Of a DNA stretch of 31,544 bases, positions 5,913-14,339 are shown one piece after another. The notes beneath the pieces are model-generated. The model was not told the DNA's origin. It did not search any database and saw only the letters and a list, made by a program, of their open reading frames with translations. The stretch is from Gleimia hominis. GTDB lineage: Bacteria; Actinomycetota; Actinomycetes; Actinomycetales; Actinomycetaceae. The stretch covers positions 1 through 31,544 of the forward strand of contig NZ_JASXSX010000006.1 of the NCBI RefSeq assembly GCF_032085515.1, written 5' to 3'. The translations under genes and the position numbers were made by a program. Position 1 is the stretch's first letter; every line of letters begins with the position of its first letter.

Positions 5913-8531
5913 CTAGGTGAGGTTGGTGTTCATGGCATTGAGGCCGGTGTTGGAGAAGTTAGACCAGGTGATATTCGACCCGCTCCCGGAAATGGAGGTG
6001 ATCCACCCGTAGTTGAGGCGTCGGATCAGTTCGTTGACCCGGCTCATCAGGTCGCTGACTCGGTTGAAGAGGCGGGTCATGTTGTAGTAGGAGCCGTTGG
6101 TGACGATCATGACGTCGTAGGTGTGGAACACGATTTTCGCGAGCCTGCTTGGGCCGACCCATCCGGGGTGGGTACCACGGCCTTCTAACGTGACATCGTC
6201 TAAGGTGACGTAGCGCGAGCCTGTGGTGTAGAACTTGTAGCCATTGGTACGCAGATCGCTACCTAGATGAATACCGGCCTTATTGTAGAAACGGCCTTTC
6301 GGGTCGAGTGTGAGACACGTGTAGTAGTCTCCGCCATCAGTGTTTTGGTAGGTCCAGGCCACGTAGTCACCCCGGTAGGCGAGCTGGCCGACAATGCCTT
6401 GCACATCGTCCGAGTTTTTCTTCCCCCGCCTAGCGAACTCGCCAATATAACGATCCCCATACCAAAACTTCATGCCCGAACTCGAGATGGTTCCATCCAG
6501 CTTGTCTTCGTTATACCAGCGGATTTGGCTGGGGCTGATACGAATCGAATCTGTCCAACCAGCCAAGCCCACCTGGATAGCGTTAGCGGCGAGTTTATCG
6601 GCCGTGATTGAGTGTGAAGCAATCCTGCCTGCGTTGAGATACCCGGTGGTGATTTTTCCAGCATCCAGTGATGCGATCTTCGCGGATGTGACCGCAGCGT
6701 TAGCGATCATTGCCGTGTCAATAAACCCGTCGCGGATAGTGAGCTTGTCGGAGGTGATAGACCCAGCAGCAATACGAGCCGCCGATAGGTAGCCGGAAGT
6801 GATCTTGCCCGCTGACAGGGAAGTAATCTTCGCGCTCGTGATCGCCGCGTCCTTAATCATGGCGGTGCTAATAATTGCGTTGTCGATACTCGTGCGCCCC
6901 GTGATATGAACGCGTGCCCCGTCAATCAAAACCCCTTCGGGGCTGATATTAATGAGGGAGATAATCCCATCTTTAGCGGCCTTCAAACTGATCGCTGTTT
7001 CTAAACGCAAAACCTCAGTGCCAAGGCGTGAATCCAGTACAGAGACCTTCGCTGTGGCAGCAGTGGCCTCTGTTTTAGCCTGTTGTGATTGTGCCTGGGC
7101 GATTTCTGCTTGCTTGTCAGCTTGCTCTCCAACAGTCTTCGCGTCAAGAGCCGCAGTATTAGCCTGTTCGACCTCGCGGCGTGCCACGTCCAGTTCGGCT
7201 GTTATCTGCGCGTGGTTCAAATCAGTGGTGAGGGCCACCCAGCTGGGCTGCCCGGTATCGGTTTGCTGGTAGATCCAAATCTCTGTGGTTTCACCATTTT
7301 GTTTGAACCACGTGTCACCAAGCCTGGCCTGTGCGGGCTGTGTGGGGCCGTAAAAATTCGTGTTTTTCCCATCCGCACTTGCGAGGGCGAATCCTGCCGC
7401 ATCGGAGGCAGACACCGCCGTATTGATGGCGGTCTTGACCTGCCGGGTGACAGACGTGAACTTCCGATCTACCGTCCCGAGCTCGACCGAGTTGTACTGG
7501 CGCGTGAGTGGGTTGTATTCGTAGGCCACCACCCGCGCCGATAGTACTATCCCAAGGTCGGTGTGGCGGACGGTGACGGTGTCGCCAATCTCGACTGTTT
7601 CCAGGCGCGCCAAGTCGGCGTACTCCTTGGTAGCGGCAAGATCAACGAAGCGCACCTTATACGACCCCGACGGCTCATCAACGTGCCTGACACTGAATTC
7701 TGCTGCCGCGAGTCGGCGTAGCTCGCCGTAGGCTTGGTCGAGTGGGAGTTCGCCCTCACGAGGATTGCCCTTGTCCGAGATGGCTTTGACCTGGCCGTAG
7801 CGGATGACGCGCATACGCGGCACCACATAATCACCCAACCTCGGGCTATCCACATACAGTTCAGGTAAGAGCAGTCCATCGAAGCCCACCGGTAGGATCC
7901 GCGTGACCACGCTCGTGAAATCGAGGGTGGATTCGAAGCCGGTGAGGTTTTTCCGATCCCGAATCACCACACCACGATCCTTCCCCCGCCTGGGGGTGTG
8001 GTGGATATGCCAGTTATCTCGCGTGATTTCCCCGCCCCATCGTGAGACGAACGTGTTCTCCTCGCCAGTGTCCATGAGCGCGGCGGCGATGGGCATGCGC
8101 ACCACCCTGGCCGACGCTCTGGTGACGTTGTCCGAGGAAGTGGCAGTGAAACCGTGGGATGTGTTCGCTGCGCTGAGAATCTGCGTCAGTGCGGCTTTCG
8201 CGGTCTTGTTCACCACGTAGGTGTCGGCAATAAGGTTGGCGGCTAGGTCGTAGAACACGTGAAACGCCGTGACCTCCAGCAAGCCGTCAAGGGTGGTGAC
8301 GACCTCGCTAATGCGAAACCCCTGTCGAAGCTGTAATTCTGGCACCGGGCAAGCGACAATATTCTCTAACGTCAGGTGGTTTGCCACTGGGCCGTCAGCC
8401 GGATAGGTGAAATTGAGCGAAAACTCGCCGCCAAGCTCCTCAACCACCACTGGGTTGATGATCTCCCGATCCAATACTCCCAGGCCGGTGGCGGTAAACG
8501 ATGTGGCAGTGCGGTCGTGAACCGTAATCAT
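5913..8531 (-). CDS. Tail tip / tail-associated endopeptidase (Tal-like minor structural protein)
   Basis: 872 aa. The N-terminal 1-360 resemble the prophage endopeptidase tail family: a hub domain that sits below the distal tail protein and often carries wall-degrading activity. Residues about 440-500 are an Ala/Gln-rich coiled coil. Residues 555-596 and 605-646 are two copies of a unit beginning (S/D)TAMI.(D/N)AA(I/V)TSAKI and ending SIT(S/A)DKL, 50 residues apart, a fibre-like repeat found in collar and tail-fibre proteins. The C-terminal 200 residues are Gly/Tyr-rich with a predicted trimerising helix near the end (TRLFNRVSDLMSRVNELIRR) and probably contact the host surface. GGAAGGA precedes the ATG. 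Host-range determinant is inference from position and architecture. Confidence 0.88.
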   Translation of the reverse strand: MITVHDRTATSFTATGLGVLDREIINPVVVEELGGEFSLNFTYPADGPVANHLTLENIVACPVPELQLRQGFRISEVVTTLDGLLEVTAFHVFYDLAANLIADTYVVNKTAKAALTQILSAANTSHGFTATSSDNVTRASARVVRMPIAAALMDTGEENTFVSRWGGEITRDNWHIHHTPRRGKDRGVVIRDRKNLTGFESTLDFTSVVTRILPVGFDGLLLPELYVDSPRLGDYVVPRMRVIRYGQVKAISDKGNPREGELPLDQAYGELRRLAAAEFSVRHVDEPSGSYKVRFVDLAATKEYADLARLETVEIGDTVTVRHTDLGIVLSARVVAYEYNPLTRQYNSVELGTVDRKFTSVTRQVKTAINTAVSASDAAGFALASADGKNTNFYGPTQPAQARLGDTWFKQNGETTEIWIYQQTDTGQPSWVALTTDLNHAQITAELDVARREVEQANTAALDAKTVGEQADKQAEIAQAQSQQAKTEATAATAKVSVLDSRLGTEVLRLETAISLKAAKDGIISLINISPEGVLIDGARVHITGRTSIDNAIISTAMIKDAAITSAKITSLSAGKITSGYLSAARIAAGSITSDKLTIRDGFIDTAMIANAAVTSAKIASLDAGKITTGYLNAGRIASHSITADKLAANAIQVGLAGWTDSIRISPSQIRWYNEDKLDGTISSSGMKFWYGDRYIGEFARRGKKNSDDVQGIVGQLAYRGDYVAWTYQNTDGGDYYTCLTLDPKGRFYNKAGIHLGSDLRTNGYKFYTTGSRYVTLDDVTLEGRGTHPGWVGPSRLAKIVFHTYDVMIVTNGSYYNMTRLFNRVSDLMSRVNELIRRLNYGWITSISGSGSNITWSNFSNTGLNAMNTNLT

Positions 8532-8614
8532 TGAAAAATCCTTCCAAAACCAGACGAGACGACCATGCCCCTAGTCAAGGAATGGCCGTGATAAAAAGCA
8601 GAAGTGAGGGCGGT

Positions 8615-9307
8615 TTAGGGGTTGCGCCAATTCGGCACGATCACGATCTTTGAAATCCCCGCACCGAGCGTGACCCGGTTCAACCCAGGCTTGAAGGTTG
8701 GGAATGATTCGGTGAGCGCATCGGCCTGTACTTTTCCGTGGGCATGAGCGACCAGGCGGGAGCTGTCGAGAGTGACCTGCCCTGCTGGTGAATTCACGTG
8801 ATAAATGCTTGTGTTGATCGTCAAGGACAGCGCTCCAGTGCCAGTAATGGTGATGATCGGATCAGCATCAAGAAGACCGGGGTTGGTGATCGTCCCAGAT
8901 GCAGTGAGCGTTACCGCTTTCAATCCCTCGCTCAGGTAGGTGAAGGGTTGGCAGGTCAGGTGTACGGTGAACATGCCCCACCCGGAGAGTTCTCGGCGCA
9001 GTTCGCTCACTTCGCAGTGCTTAACCTTGCGATACACGTCCGGCTCACCAGTGAAAGCAATCGTGGAAGCGCCCGTCAGCTCATGAGCAGCTGTCCTGTA
9101 GTGGTCGAGCCCGCCACCAATAGGTACGGCGAGGTCGAGATCGATCTCGGTGTCCTCCCATCCCGCAAGCCGGGTCAGGGTTCCGGCTCTGCCTTCGACC
9201 TCAATATCATCAACAGTTCTTGTTGCAACTGGCAGCGCGACTGGTGCGCTCAATCGCAGGCCAAGCGACATAGAGGTCACCTTACTGTTGAGGGTGAAAC
9301 CATACAT
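8615..9307 (-). CDS. Distal tail protein (Dit-like)
   Basis: 230 aa. It follows the tape measure and precedes the tail-tip hub, the conserved siphovirus position for Dit. The sequence has the family pattern: an N-terminal beta domain with DDIEVEGRAGTLTRLAGWEDTEIDLDL, a middle SGWGMFTVHLTCQPFTYLSEG and a C-terminal galectin-like beta region ending TLGAGISKIVIVPNWR. It should form the hexameric ring between tail tube and tip. The start codon sits behind GGGAGG, with two bases between this start and the tape measure stop. Length and fold pattern are normal for the phage_tail/sipho_tail family. Confidence 0.9.
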   Translation of the reverse strand: MYGFTLNSKVTSMSLGLRLSAPVALPVATRTVDDIEVEGRAGTLTRLAGWEDTEIDLDLAVPIGGGLDHYRTAAHELTGASTIAFTGEPDVYRKVKHCEVSELRRELSGWGMFTVHLTCQPFTYLSEGLKAVTLTASGTITNPGLLDADPIITITGTGALSLTINTSIYHVNSPAGQVTLDSSRLVAHAHGKVQADALTESFPTFKPGLNRVTLGAGISKIVIVPNWRNP

Positions 9308-9309
9308 GG

Positions 9310-11856
9310 TTAGTAGCCTCCCGCCATCACGGTCTGCCTGCGGTCTAGGCGAGCAAGTTGTTTGTCGAGGGCGGGGGCGAGTTTGCCCACCAGCGTCCCA
9401 TCCGAAAGTCGCACATTAATGTCGAGCGAACTGAGGATTCGCTTCGCCGTGGCATCGACGATCCCAGCGACATCCACCCGCTCACTACGGTCTCCACCAT
9501 TCGCGTTGCGGTTGATGGTGACAGGTTGTGGGGTGAGATCAACACTCGGCACCTGCAGGTCTGCGGCCGCGTCGATCGGCACGCTCAGCCCATCTTCGAG
9601 CTCAGCGAAGGCATCGAGGGTGTCCCGCGCGAGACCGGAAGCGGCGCTGACAGCCTTGTTGCCATCGGTTTTGATGGATCCTGCCAGGCCTTCGACAAGC
9701 ATCCGGCCAGCCCAGGCCATCTTGCGCGACGGTGAGTGGATGCCGAAGAAGCTGGTGATTGAGTCCCAAATCCCGCTTGCCCAGTTCGAGACCGAATCCC
9801 ACAGCCACCCCGCTAAGGATTGGATCCCGTTCCACAGGCCGTAGACGAGGTTCTTACCCGCCTCCATCATTTGCCACACGCCCTGGCCCACGACAGAGAC
9901 GATGGCGCTAATGATTTGTGGGATTGCTGCGACCACGGTGTTAATAATGGTGGGTAACGCCCGCACCAGCGCGGTGAGTAACTGGATTCCTGCGTCGATG
10001 AGTTGTGGGATTGCGCCGACCACGCCGCTGACGATCGCGGTGATAATCTGCGGCAGAGCAGCGACAATCGCCGTAATGATCTGCGGCAGAGCACCAATCA
10101 GAGCCGTCAACAGTTGAATCCCAGCCTGAATGATTTGTGGAATAGCACCCACAAGAAACGTGACAATCCCGGTGACGATCTGAGGAAGTGCTTCGATAAT
10201 CACGGGGATGGCTGCGATGAGGCCTTCTGCGAGTCCGGTGATGAGCCCCAACGCCGCATCCAATAAAAGCGGCAGATTATCCACCAGTCCCCGCACCAAA
10301 GCTACGAGCATTTCCACCGCTGCAGGAACAAGCTCCGGCAAGGCTTCACCGATACCAGCAACCAGTGTAGCGATGATCTGAACCGCCGCCTCCAACAAAG
10401 ACGGCAACGCTTCGATGATCGCCTCCACCAACGCGACAACCAGCTGCACCGCCGTTTCGGCTAGTTGTGGCAGTACTTGGATAATGCCATCGAGCAGGGC
10501 GGTGAGGATGCTCATGCCGCTCTCCACCACCACGGGGAGTTGCTCAGCAATAAAAGTGAGGGCTTCGTGTAAAACGCCGCCCAGGGCGTTAATAAACCCG
10601 GTGGTGCCGTCTTGCTCAAACGCTGCGGTCAGCTCATCTATCCAGGTGTTGACCATCGGCAACACCGACCCAGCCAACGCCTCGCTCAATCCGCCTGCGA
10701 GTAGGCCTTTGAGGTTTTCCACCCCGTCCTTCATCGTCGCCAACTGGCCGGAGAAAGTCTTGGATTGGGCATCCATCGCCCCATAAAACCTGCCGCCCTC
10801 AGCAGTGGCGGAGGCGAACGCGTCAGCGACCATGTCAGCGCTGATCGCTCCCTTAGCCATCTCTTCTTTCAGCTCGCCAATACTTTTGCCGGTTTTGCGG
10901 CTGATTTCCTCCAGGGGATTGAAACCAGCGTTAATCATCTGCAGCAGGTCCTGCCCCGTGAGCTTGCCCGTGCTGCTCATTTGGGCGAAGGCAAGCGTCA
11001 AGGATCCCATCTTCACCGCATCCCCCTGGCTAATGTCACCGATCTCGTTCAGGTGCTTTTTCGCATCCTCCAAACTCATGCCAAACGAGAGCAGGGTTTG
11101 CATGCTGCCCGCTAGGTCCTCCATACCAAACGGGGTCTTTGCCGCCTGAACTTTCAGATCGTTGACGAGTTTCTGGGCTTTGGCTTGATCGCCCAGCATC
11201 GTGGTGAAGCTCGTGGTGTATTGCTCCATGCGCGCGTTATATTCCACGCCCTCTTTCAGAGCTCCGGCCATACTGCGCCCAATACTGGCGATCGCGTGCC
11301 CAATACTTTTCACCCCGGCGATGATCGCTTCGCAGGCGAGGTTCGCTTTCAAAACATCACCGAAAATGCGGGTCTTGGAGCTGGTGGTGTCCACTTCATC
11401 CCCGAGATCATCCACCGCACCCTCGAGTTTGCCCGCATCTTTGGCAGCGCCCTTAGCATCGTCACCCGCGCCGTCTGCCTCGTCCCCGAAATCCGACAGG
11501 GCATCATTATTGGCTTTGAGTTCACCCTCTAGACCGTTCAATGTGGCTTGAGCGTTGTTGAGCTGGATCTGCCAATTCTTCGTCCGACTATCATTCTCAC
11601 CAAACGAGGAGGCAGAGTTTTCGAGTGCGGCGCGCAGGGTCTCGATCTTCGACTTTTGGGCCTCGATCTGCTTACCGAGCACCTGGTTACGCGCGGTGAG
11701 GGCTGCAGCGGAGTGGTCGTTCTTATCAAACGAAGACGCCACCAGCTTCATCTCCGAGCCGAGCACCCGCATCTGACGGTTAATATCGGTGATCGCCCGC
11801 TTGAACTCACGCTCACCCTCAAGCCCAATCTTCAAACCAAACGAACTGTCAGCCAT
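9310..11856 (-). CDS. Tape measure protein
   Basis: 848 aa. Residues 1-160 are helical coiled coil (KRAITDINRQMRVLGSEMKLVASSF...) followed by an acidic Asp/Gly-rich stretch. Residues about 200-400 carry the tape-measure domain (FTTMLGDQAKAQKLVNDLKV...TPFGMEDL..SMQTLLSFGM, then TGQDLLQMINAGFNPLEEIS). From about 440 to 690 come repeated hydrophobic units of the type ALPQIITAIV. The C-terminus has SIWDSITSFFGIHSPSRKM, widely conserved in phage tape measures. It sets tail length and is ejected with DNA. At roughly 0.15 nm per residue a tail of about 125-130 nm would be expected, which is inference. The start has AAGGAA upstream. Confidence 0.96.
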   Translation of the reverse strand: MADSSFGLKIGLEGEREFKRAITDINRQMRVLGSEMKLVASSFDKNDHSAAALTARNQVLGKQIEAQKSKIETLRAALENSASSFGENDSRTKNWQIQLNNAQATLNGLEGELKANNDALSDFGDEADGAGDDAKGAAKDAGKLEGAVDDLGDEVDTTSSKTRIFGDVLKANLACEAIIAGVKSIGHAIASIGRSMAGALKEGVEYNARMEQYTTSFTTMLGDQAKAQKLVNDLKVQAAKTPFGMEDLAGSMQTLLSFGMSLEDAKKHLNEIGDISQGDAVKMGSLTLAFAQMSSTGKLTGQDLLQMINAGFNPLEEISRKTGKSIGELKEEMAKGAISADMVADAFASATAEGGRFYGAMDAQSKTFSGQLATMKDGVENLKGLLAGGLSEALAGSVLPMVNTWIDELTAAFEQDGTTGFINALGGVLHEALTFIAEQLPVVVESGMSILTALLDGIIQVLPQLAETAVQLVVALVEAIIEALPSLLEAAVQIIATLVAGIGEALPELVPAAVEMLVALVRGLVDNLPLLLDAALGLITGLAEGLIAAIPVIIEALPQIVTGIVTFLVGAIPQIIQAGIQLLTALIGALPQIITAIVAALPQIITAIVSGVVGAIPQLIDAGIQLLTALVRALPTIINTVVAAIPQIISAIVSVVGQGVWQMMEAGKNLVYGLWNGIQSLAGWLWDSVSNWASGIWDSITSFFGIHSPSRKMAWAGRMLVEGLAGSIKTDGNKAVSAASGLARDTLDAFAELEDGLSVPIDAAADLQVPSVDLTPQPVTINRNANGGDRSERVDVAGIVDATAKRILSSLDINVRLSDGTLVGKLAPALDKQLARLDRRQTVMAGGY

Positions 11857-11915
11857 AGGTCTGTATTCCTTCGCTTTGCTAGGGTTTCTAATTGGATAGA
11901 GGATGAGGAGGAAGC

Positions 11916-12116
11916 GTGTGGGCCAATGTTGTAACTAATCGCCGGTGGGTATGGCCGTTGTTTGTCCTGCTCGTCATTGGGGCGGTTGTTTTCGCTGTTT
12001 TGTGGATGAGTGGTGTCGTGCATCCCGTCACGGGCATCGCTAATGCAGCAGGTTTCGGGGTATGTGCGATCGGGCTTGCAGCGTGGCACCTTTTCACTCG
12101 TGGTTCGCAGCGATGA
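11916..12116 (+). CDS. Small two-helix membrane protein, opposite strand to the tail genes
   Basis: 66 aa, GTG start at 11916 with GAGGAGG five bases upstream. Basic residues in the N-terminal stretch (NRRW) precede two hydrophobic segments (WVWPLFVLLVIGAVVFAVLWM and an Ala/Gly-rich second one ending near GLAAWHLF), with a basic tail (TRGSQR), so it is likely a two-helix inner-membrane protein. I recognise no family. It overlaps the next gene by ATGA (12113-12116), making an operon with the alpha/beta hydrolase. It is convergent to the tail-assembly genes and divergent from the tape measure, as expected of a moron with its own promoter. Confidence 0.7.
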   Translation: MWANVVTNRRWVWPLFVLLVIGAVVFAVLWMSGVVHPVTGIANAAGFGVCAIGLAAWHLFTRGSQR

Positions 12117-12730
12117 GCACCCCGGTGCTTTTCCTCCACGGACTCGGTGAGACCCCGCAAGCCTGGAATGGGGTCATCAACGAGTTCGAGAGCATTGACG
12201 CGCTCACGCCCACTGTTTTCGATCACCCTTCAGGAACGCCATGGTCGTTACATGAGCGCACCGGCGAACTCGCCGCAGCACTGAATGATCCAGTCGACGT
12301 GGTTGGGCTATCTCTTGGTGCGGTGATGGGTCTTGATCTGGCAAGTCGGCACCCGCACATGGTTCGGTCGCTGTTTCTTTCAGCTCCGCAGGCGCGCCCT
12401 CCTAAAGCATTGATGCGCATTCAAAGCGTTCTCATGCGAGTCTTACCTGAGCGTCTCGTGTGTCCACCACAGATTTCCAAGCAACAGTTGCTGGGAATCC
12501 TGCGTCAAATATCAGCCATTGATTTCGACCCAGAGCTTGGAAATATCACGGTTCCAACAACGATTGCGTGCGGCTCGAAAGACCGCGCGAATCTTCCTGC
12601 TGCCCGCACCATCAGCGAACAGATCCCACATGCCCGCCTCATCGTTGTGCCAGACGCAGGTCATCAATGGCATCAAACAATGCCCACAAAATTCGCTCAC
12701 GAACTAAAAGCCCACTGGAACAGTATCTAA
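12113..12730 (+). CDS. Alpha/beta hydrolase (esterase/carboxylesterase-like)
   Basis: 205 aa from the ATG at 12113, chosen because it overlaps the upstream stop by ATGA and begins directly with the first strand (PVLFLHGLGE). The longer reading from 12062 is unsupported. The catalytic set is visible: HG at 9-10 for the oxyanion hole, the nucleophile elbow GLSLG with Ser67, Asp157 in GSKDRA, and His184 in AGHQWH. There is no signal peptide or lid helix of lipase length, so it probably acts in the cytoplasm on a small ester or thioester. The substrate is unknown. The gene lies antisense between tail chaperone and tape measure, and its stop (12728-12730) overlaps the stop of the frameshifted chaperone. 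It is a candidate lysogenic-conversion or superinfection-exclusion gene. Confidence 0.85.
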   Translation: MSTPVLFLHGLGETPQAWNGVINEFESIDALTPTVFDHPSGTPWSLHERTGELAAALNDPVDVVGLSLGAVMGLDLASRHPHMVRSLFLSAPQARPPKALMRIQSVLMRVLPERLVCPPQISKQQLLGILRQISAIDFDPELGNITVPTTIACGSKDRANLPAARTISEQIPHARLIVVPDAGHQWHQTMPTKFAHELKAHWNSI

Positions 12731-13349
12731 ACCCCTGCGGGAATCACATCGTCGATAAACCAGACCCGCGCAGGCTTGGCGCGCCCGGTTTCGATTCGCC
12801 AGCACTCCACCAGGTCGAGCAGCACCCCGAACACCATCAGCTCTGCCTGTTCCACGCTGAGGTGGAGGTGTGCGAGGGCGATGTAGGTCAGCCGCGTGAA
12901 CACCGCCTGGTCGTTCTCGACTATGCGCCCGCCGCTGGTGGTGCTTTTGGGACTGGCTCGGTGGCGATGGTACGCCGGGTGCCGCGTTGCAGGGCTTCAG
13001 TAATCGCGTCCCGATAGTCCGCCAGGTCTGCTGGCACGGTCAGCAACTCCACCTGTTCTTCGGTGAGTTCTGGCCGGGGCTGGTCTGGGTGTTTGAGGTT
13101 GTGGATAGCGACGGACTGGTTGGCGAGCAGGGCCACGAGCCAGATCACTTCCGCCAATGTTTTGCCCAGGTCATCGGATGTTTCGAGGGTTTGGCCGAGG
13201 TTTTCCAGTCCGCCGTAACGCTGCGCGATGAGGCGGGTGGCGCGGGTGGTGAGCACCAGCTCGAACGCCTCCCCACCAATCAGGACGGTCGCCGACCTAC
13301 CAGGGGTCACACCACTGGCGTTCTTAGGGGTTATGGTTTTCTTACTCAT
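12727..13349 (-). CDS. Tail assembly chaperone, long frameshift product (gpGT-like)
   Basis: A -1 slip on CCCAAAA (12951-12945) after residue 135 of the short protein opens a further 72 codons with no stop, ending at the TAG at 12727-12729, for a 207-aa product. The extension is helical and leucine-rich (LTYIALAHLHLSVEQAEL, then MVFGVLLDLVECWR) and ends in VWFIDDVIPAGV. Siphoviruses of very different hosts produce such G/GT pairs in this position, between the major tail protein and the tape measure. The long form recruits tail tube subunits to the tape measure. The evidence is the heptamer in the correct frame and the open -1 frame. Confidence 0.85.
12921..13349 (-). CDS. Tail assembly chaperone, short product (gpG-like)
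   Basis: 142 aa. Central part TVLIGGEAFELVLTTRATRLIAQRYGGLENL is typical of the phi13/phiC31-type tail assembly chaperones that coat the tape measure during assembly. A helical segment with ADYRDAITEALQRGTRR follows. The last residues PKAPPAAGA are Pro/Ala filler encoded just after the slippery site, as commonly seen for the unshifted form. GAGGT precedes the ATG at 13349. It lies 15 bases downstream of the major tail protein. Confidence 0.88.
   Translation of the reverse strand: MSKKTITPKNASGVTPGRSATVLIGGEAFELVLTTRATRLIAQRYGGLENLGQTLETSDDLGKTLAEVIWLVALLANQSVAIHNLKHPDQPRPELTEEQVELLTVPADLADYRDAITEALQRGTRRTIATEPVPKAPPAAGA
12945..12951 (-). promoter_or_regulatory. Programmed -1 ribosomal frameshift site CCCAAAA
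   Basis: In the zero frame the codons are GTC CCA AAA, so the heptamer reads C CCA AAA, the X XXY YYZ arrangement required for tandem slippage. Sliding back one base gives CCC AAA AGC and joins the open extension. The GC-rich downstream bases could form a stimulatory structure, which I did not model. Confidence 0.82.
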
Positions 13350-13364
13350 GGCAGTTCACTACCT

Positions 13365-13976
13365 CTAGCTGTTGGATGCGGGTTTCACAGTGGTCGCGGC
13401 TGCCGGTTCATAAACCTGTGCGTACCAGCCGGTGATCGTCTCTGGTTTCACCCCGGCTCCACCCTCTAGCACTTCTGCTTTCCATGGATGACGGCCCTTC
13501 GCGTCTGGCTTGTTGCGGCGCAGGATCGTGCCCTCAATGCTCGGGGTCGAGAACGTAATACTGTCGGCTTTGGTGGCCAGCGTTTCGGTTGGGAGGGCGA
13601 ACTTGACCCGGTAGAGCCAGAAATACTGATACTTACCATTGCTTCGTGCGGCTCGAAAACCGATCGCCACCGGAGCCCCACCGTCCTCGGAGGCGGAGAT
13701 AAGCACCCCGTTGGAGTCCACCGTCGCCCCGGTAAGCGCGGCGGCTGCTTCACTACCCAGGTCATCAATGCCGAGGGTGAGGGTGCCGGATTTGAATTCC
13801 TTGACGATCTCGCTTGGCCCGTCATCGGCATACAGGATTGCTTCAGCGACTTCGACGCTCAGTTCGGCGCTGATGGCTTTAGCTAGGGGTTTGGGTTTAG
13901 CGTAAGTTTCCTCACCCGTATCGGGGTTTTCGGTGATGGTGGCGTAGTAGAGCTTGTCTAAGCCGATTGTTGCCAT
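13365..13976 (-). CDS. Major tail protein (phi13-type tube protein)
   Basis: 203 aa. The N-terminal MATIGLDKLYYATITENPDTGEETY with A(K/E)AISAELSVE and ILYADDG is characteristic of the phi13 family major tail proteins, which polymerise into the tail tube. The central FKSGTLTLGIDDLG and IGFRAARSNGKYQYFWLYRVKFALP are also family features. The C-terminal EGTILRRNKPDAKGRHPWKAEV matches the usual end of the core. There is no added Ig-like domain. AAGGAG precedes the ATG at 13976. It lies between the tail terminator-like gene and the assembly chaperone, the standard order. Confidence 0.93.
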   Translation of the reverse strand: MATIGLDKLYYATITENPDTGEETYAKPKPLAKAISAELSVEVAEAILYADDGPSEIVKEFKSGTLTLGIDDLGSEAAAALTGATVDSNGVLISASEDGGAPVAIGFRAARSNGKYQYFWLYRVKFALPTETLATKADSITFSTPSIEGTILRRNKPDAKGRHPWKAEVLEGGAGVKPETITGWYAQVYEPAAATTVKPASNS

Positions 13977-13988
13977 GAAAAATTCTCC

Positions 13989-14339
13989 TTATCTGTAGAT
14001 GTGGTGGGCGGCGACGTCGATCGCGTAGTGATGAAAACCAGTATCAGGTTCGAAACCTACATAGTGGCGGGCGGTGAGAGTGAGTCCTGCGTCGAGGAGT
14101 GCCCGGGTGATCCGGTCACGGATGGGCAGGTAATTGCGGGTGGTGAACACCGCCAGCCGGACTTCTTCGACCTCAACACTGGGGTGATTGTCGGCGAACA
14201 CGTCCAGCGTGTCTGTCAGCGGGGTTGCCACCAGATACGTATCTGGTGCTGGCGTCGTCGTGTAGAGGCCGACTTCGAACGGCAGGCCGAGCCTGTCGGT
14301 GATTATCTTGAGTTGCTCTAAAAGCGGTTGTCTCATCAT
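13989..14339 (-). CDS. Tail terminator / tail completion protein candidate
   Basis: 116 aa. The start is taken as the first ATG of ATGATG (14339), overlapping the upstream stop by ATGA. The protein has an alpha/beta pattern: an N-terminal helix (RQPLLEQLKIITDRLGLPFEVG), strands (PSVEVEEVRLAVFTTRNYLPIRD) and a helix (ITRALLDAGLT), ending with Tyr/His-rich strands. Position between the gp10-like protein and the major tail protein is that of tail terminators, which cap the tube and join it to the head. Assignment rests more on position and fold pattern than on a recognisable signature. Confidence 0.72.
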   Translation of the reverse strand: MMRQPLLEQLKIITDRLGLPFEVGLYTTTPAPDTYLVATPLTDTLDVFADNHPSVEVEEVRLAVFTTRNYLPIRDRITRALLDAGLTLTARHYVGFEPDTGFHHYAIDVAAHHIYR

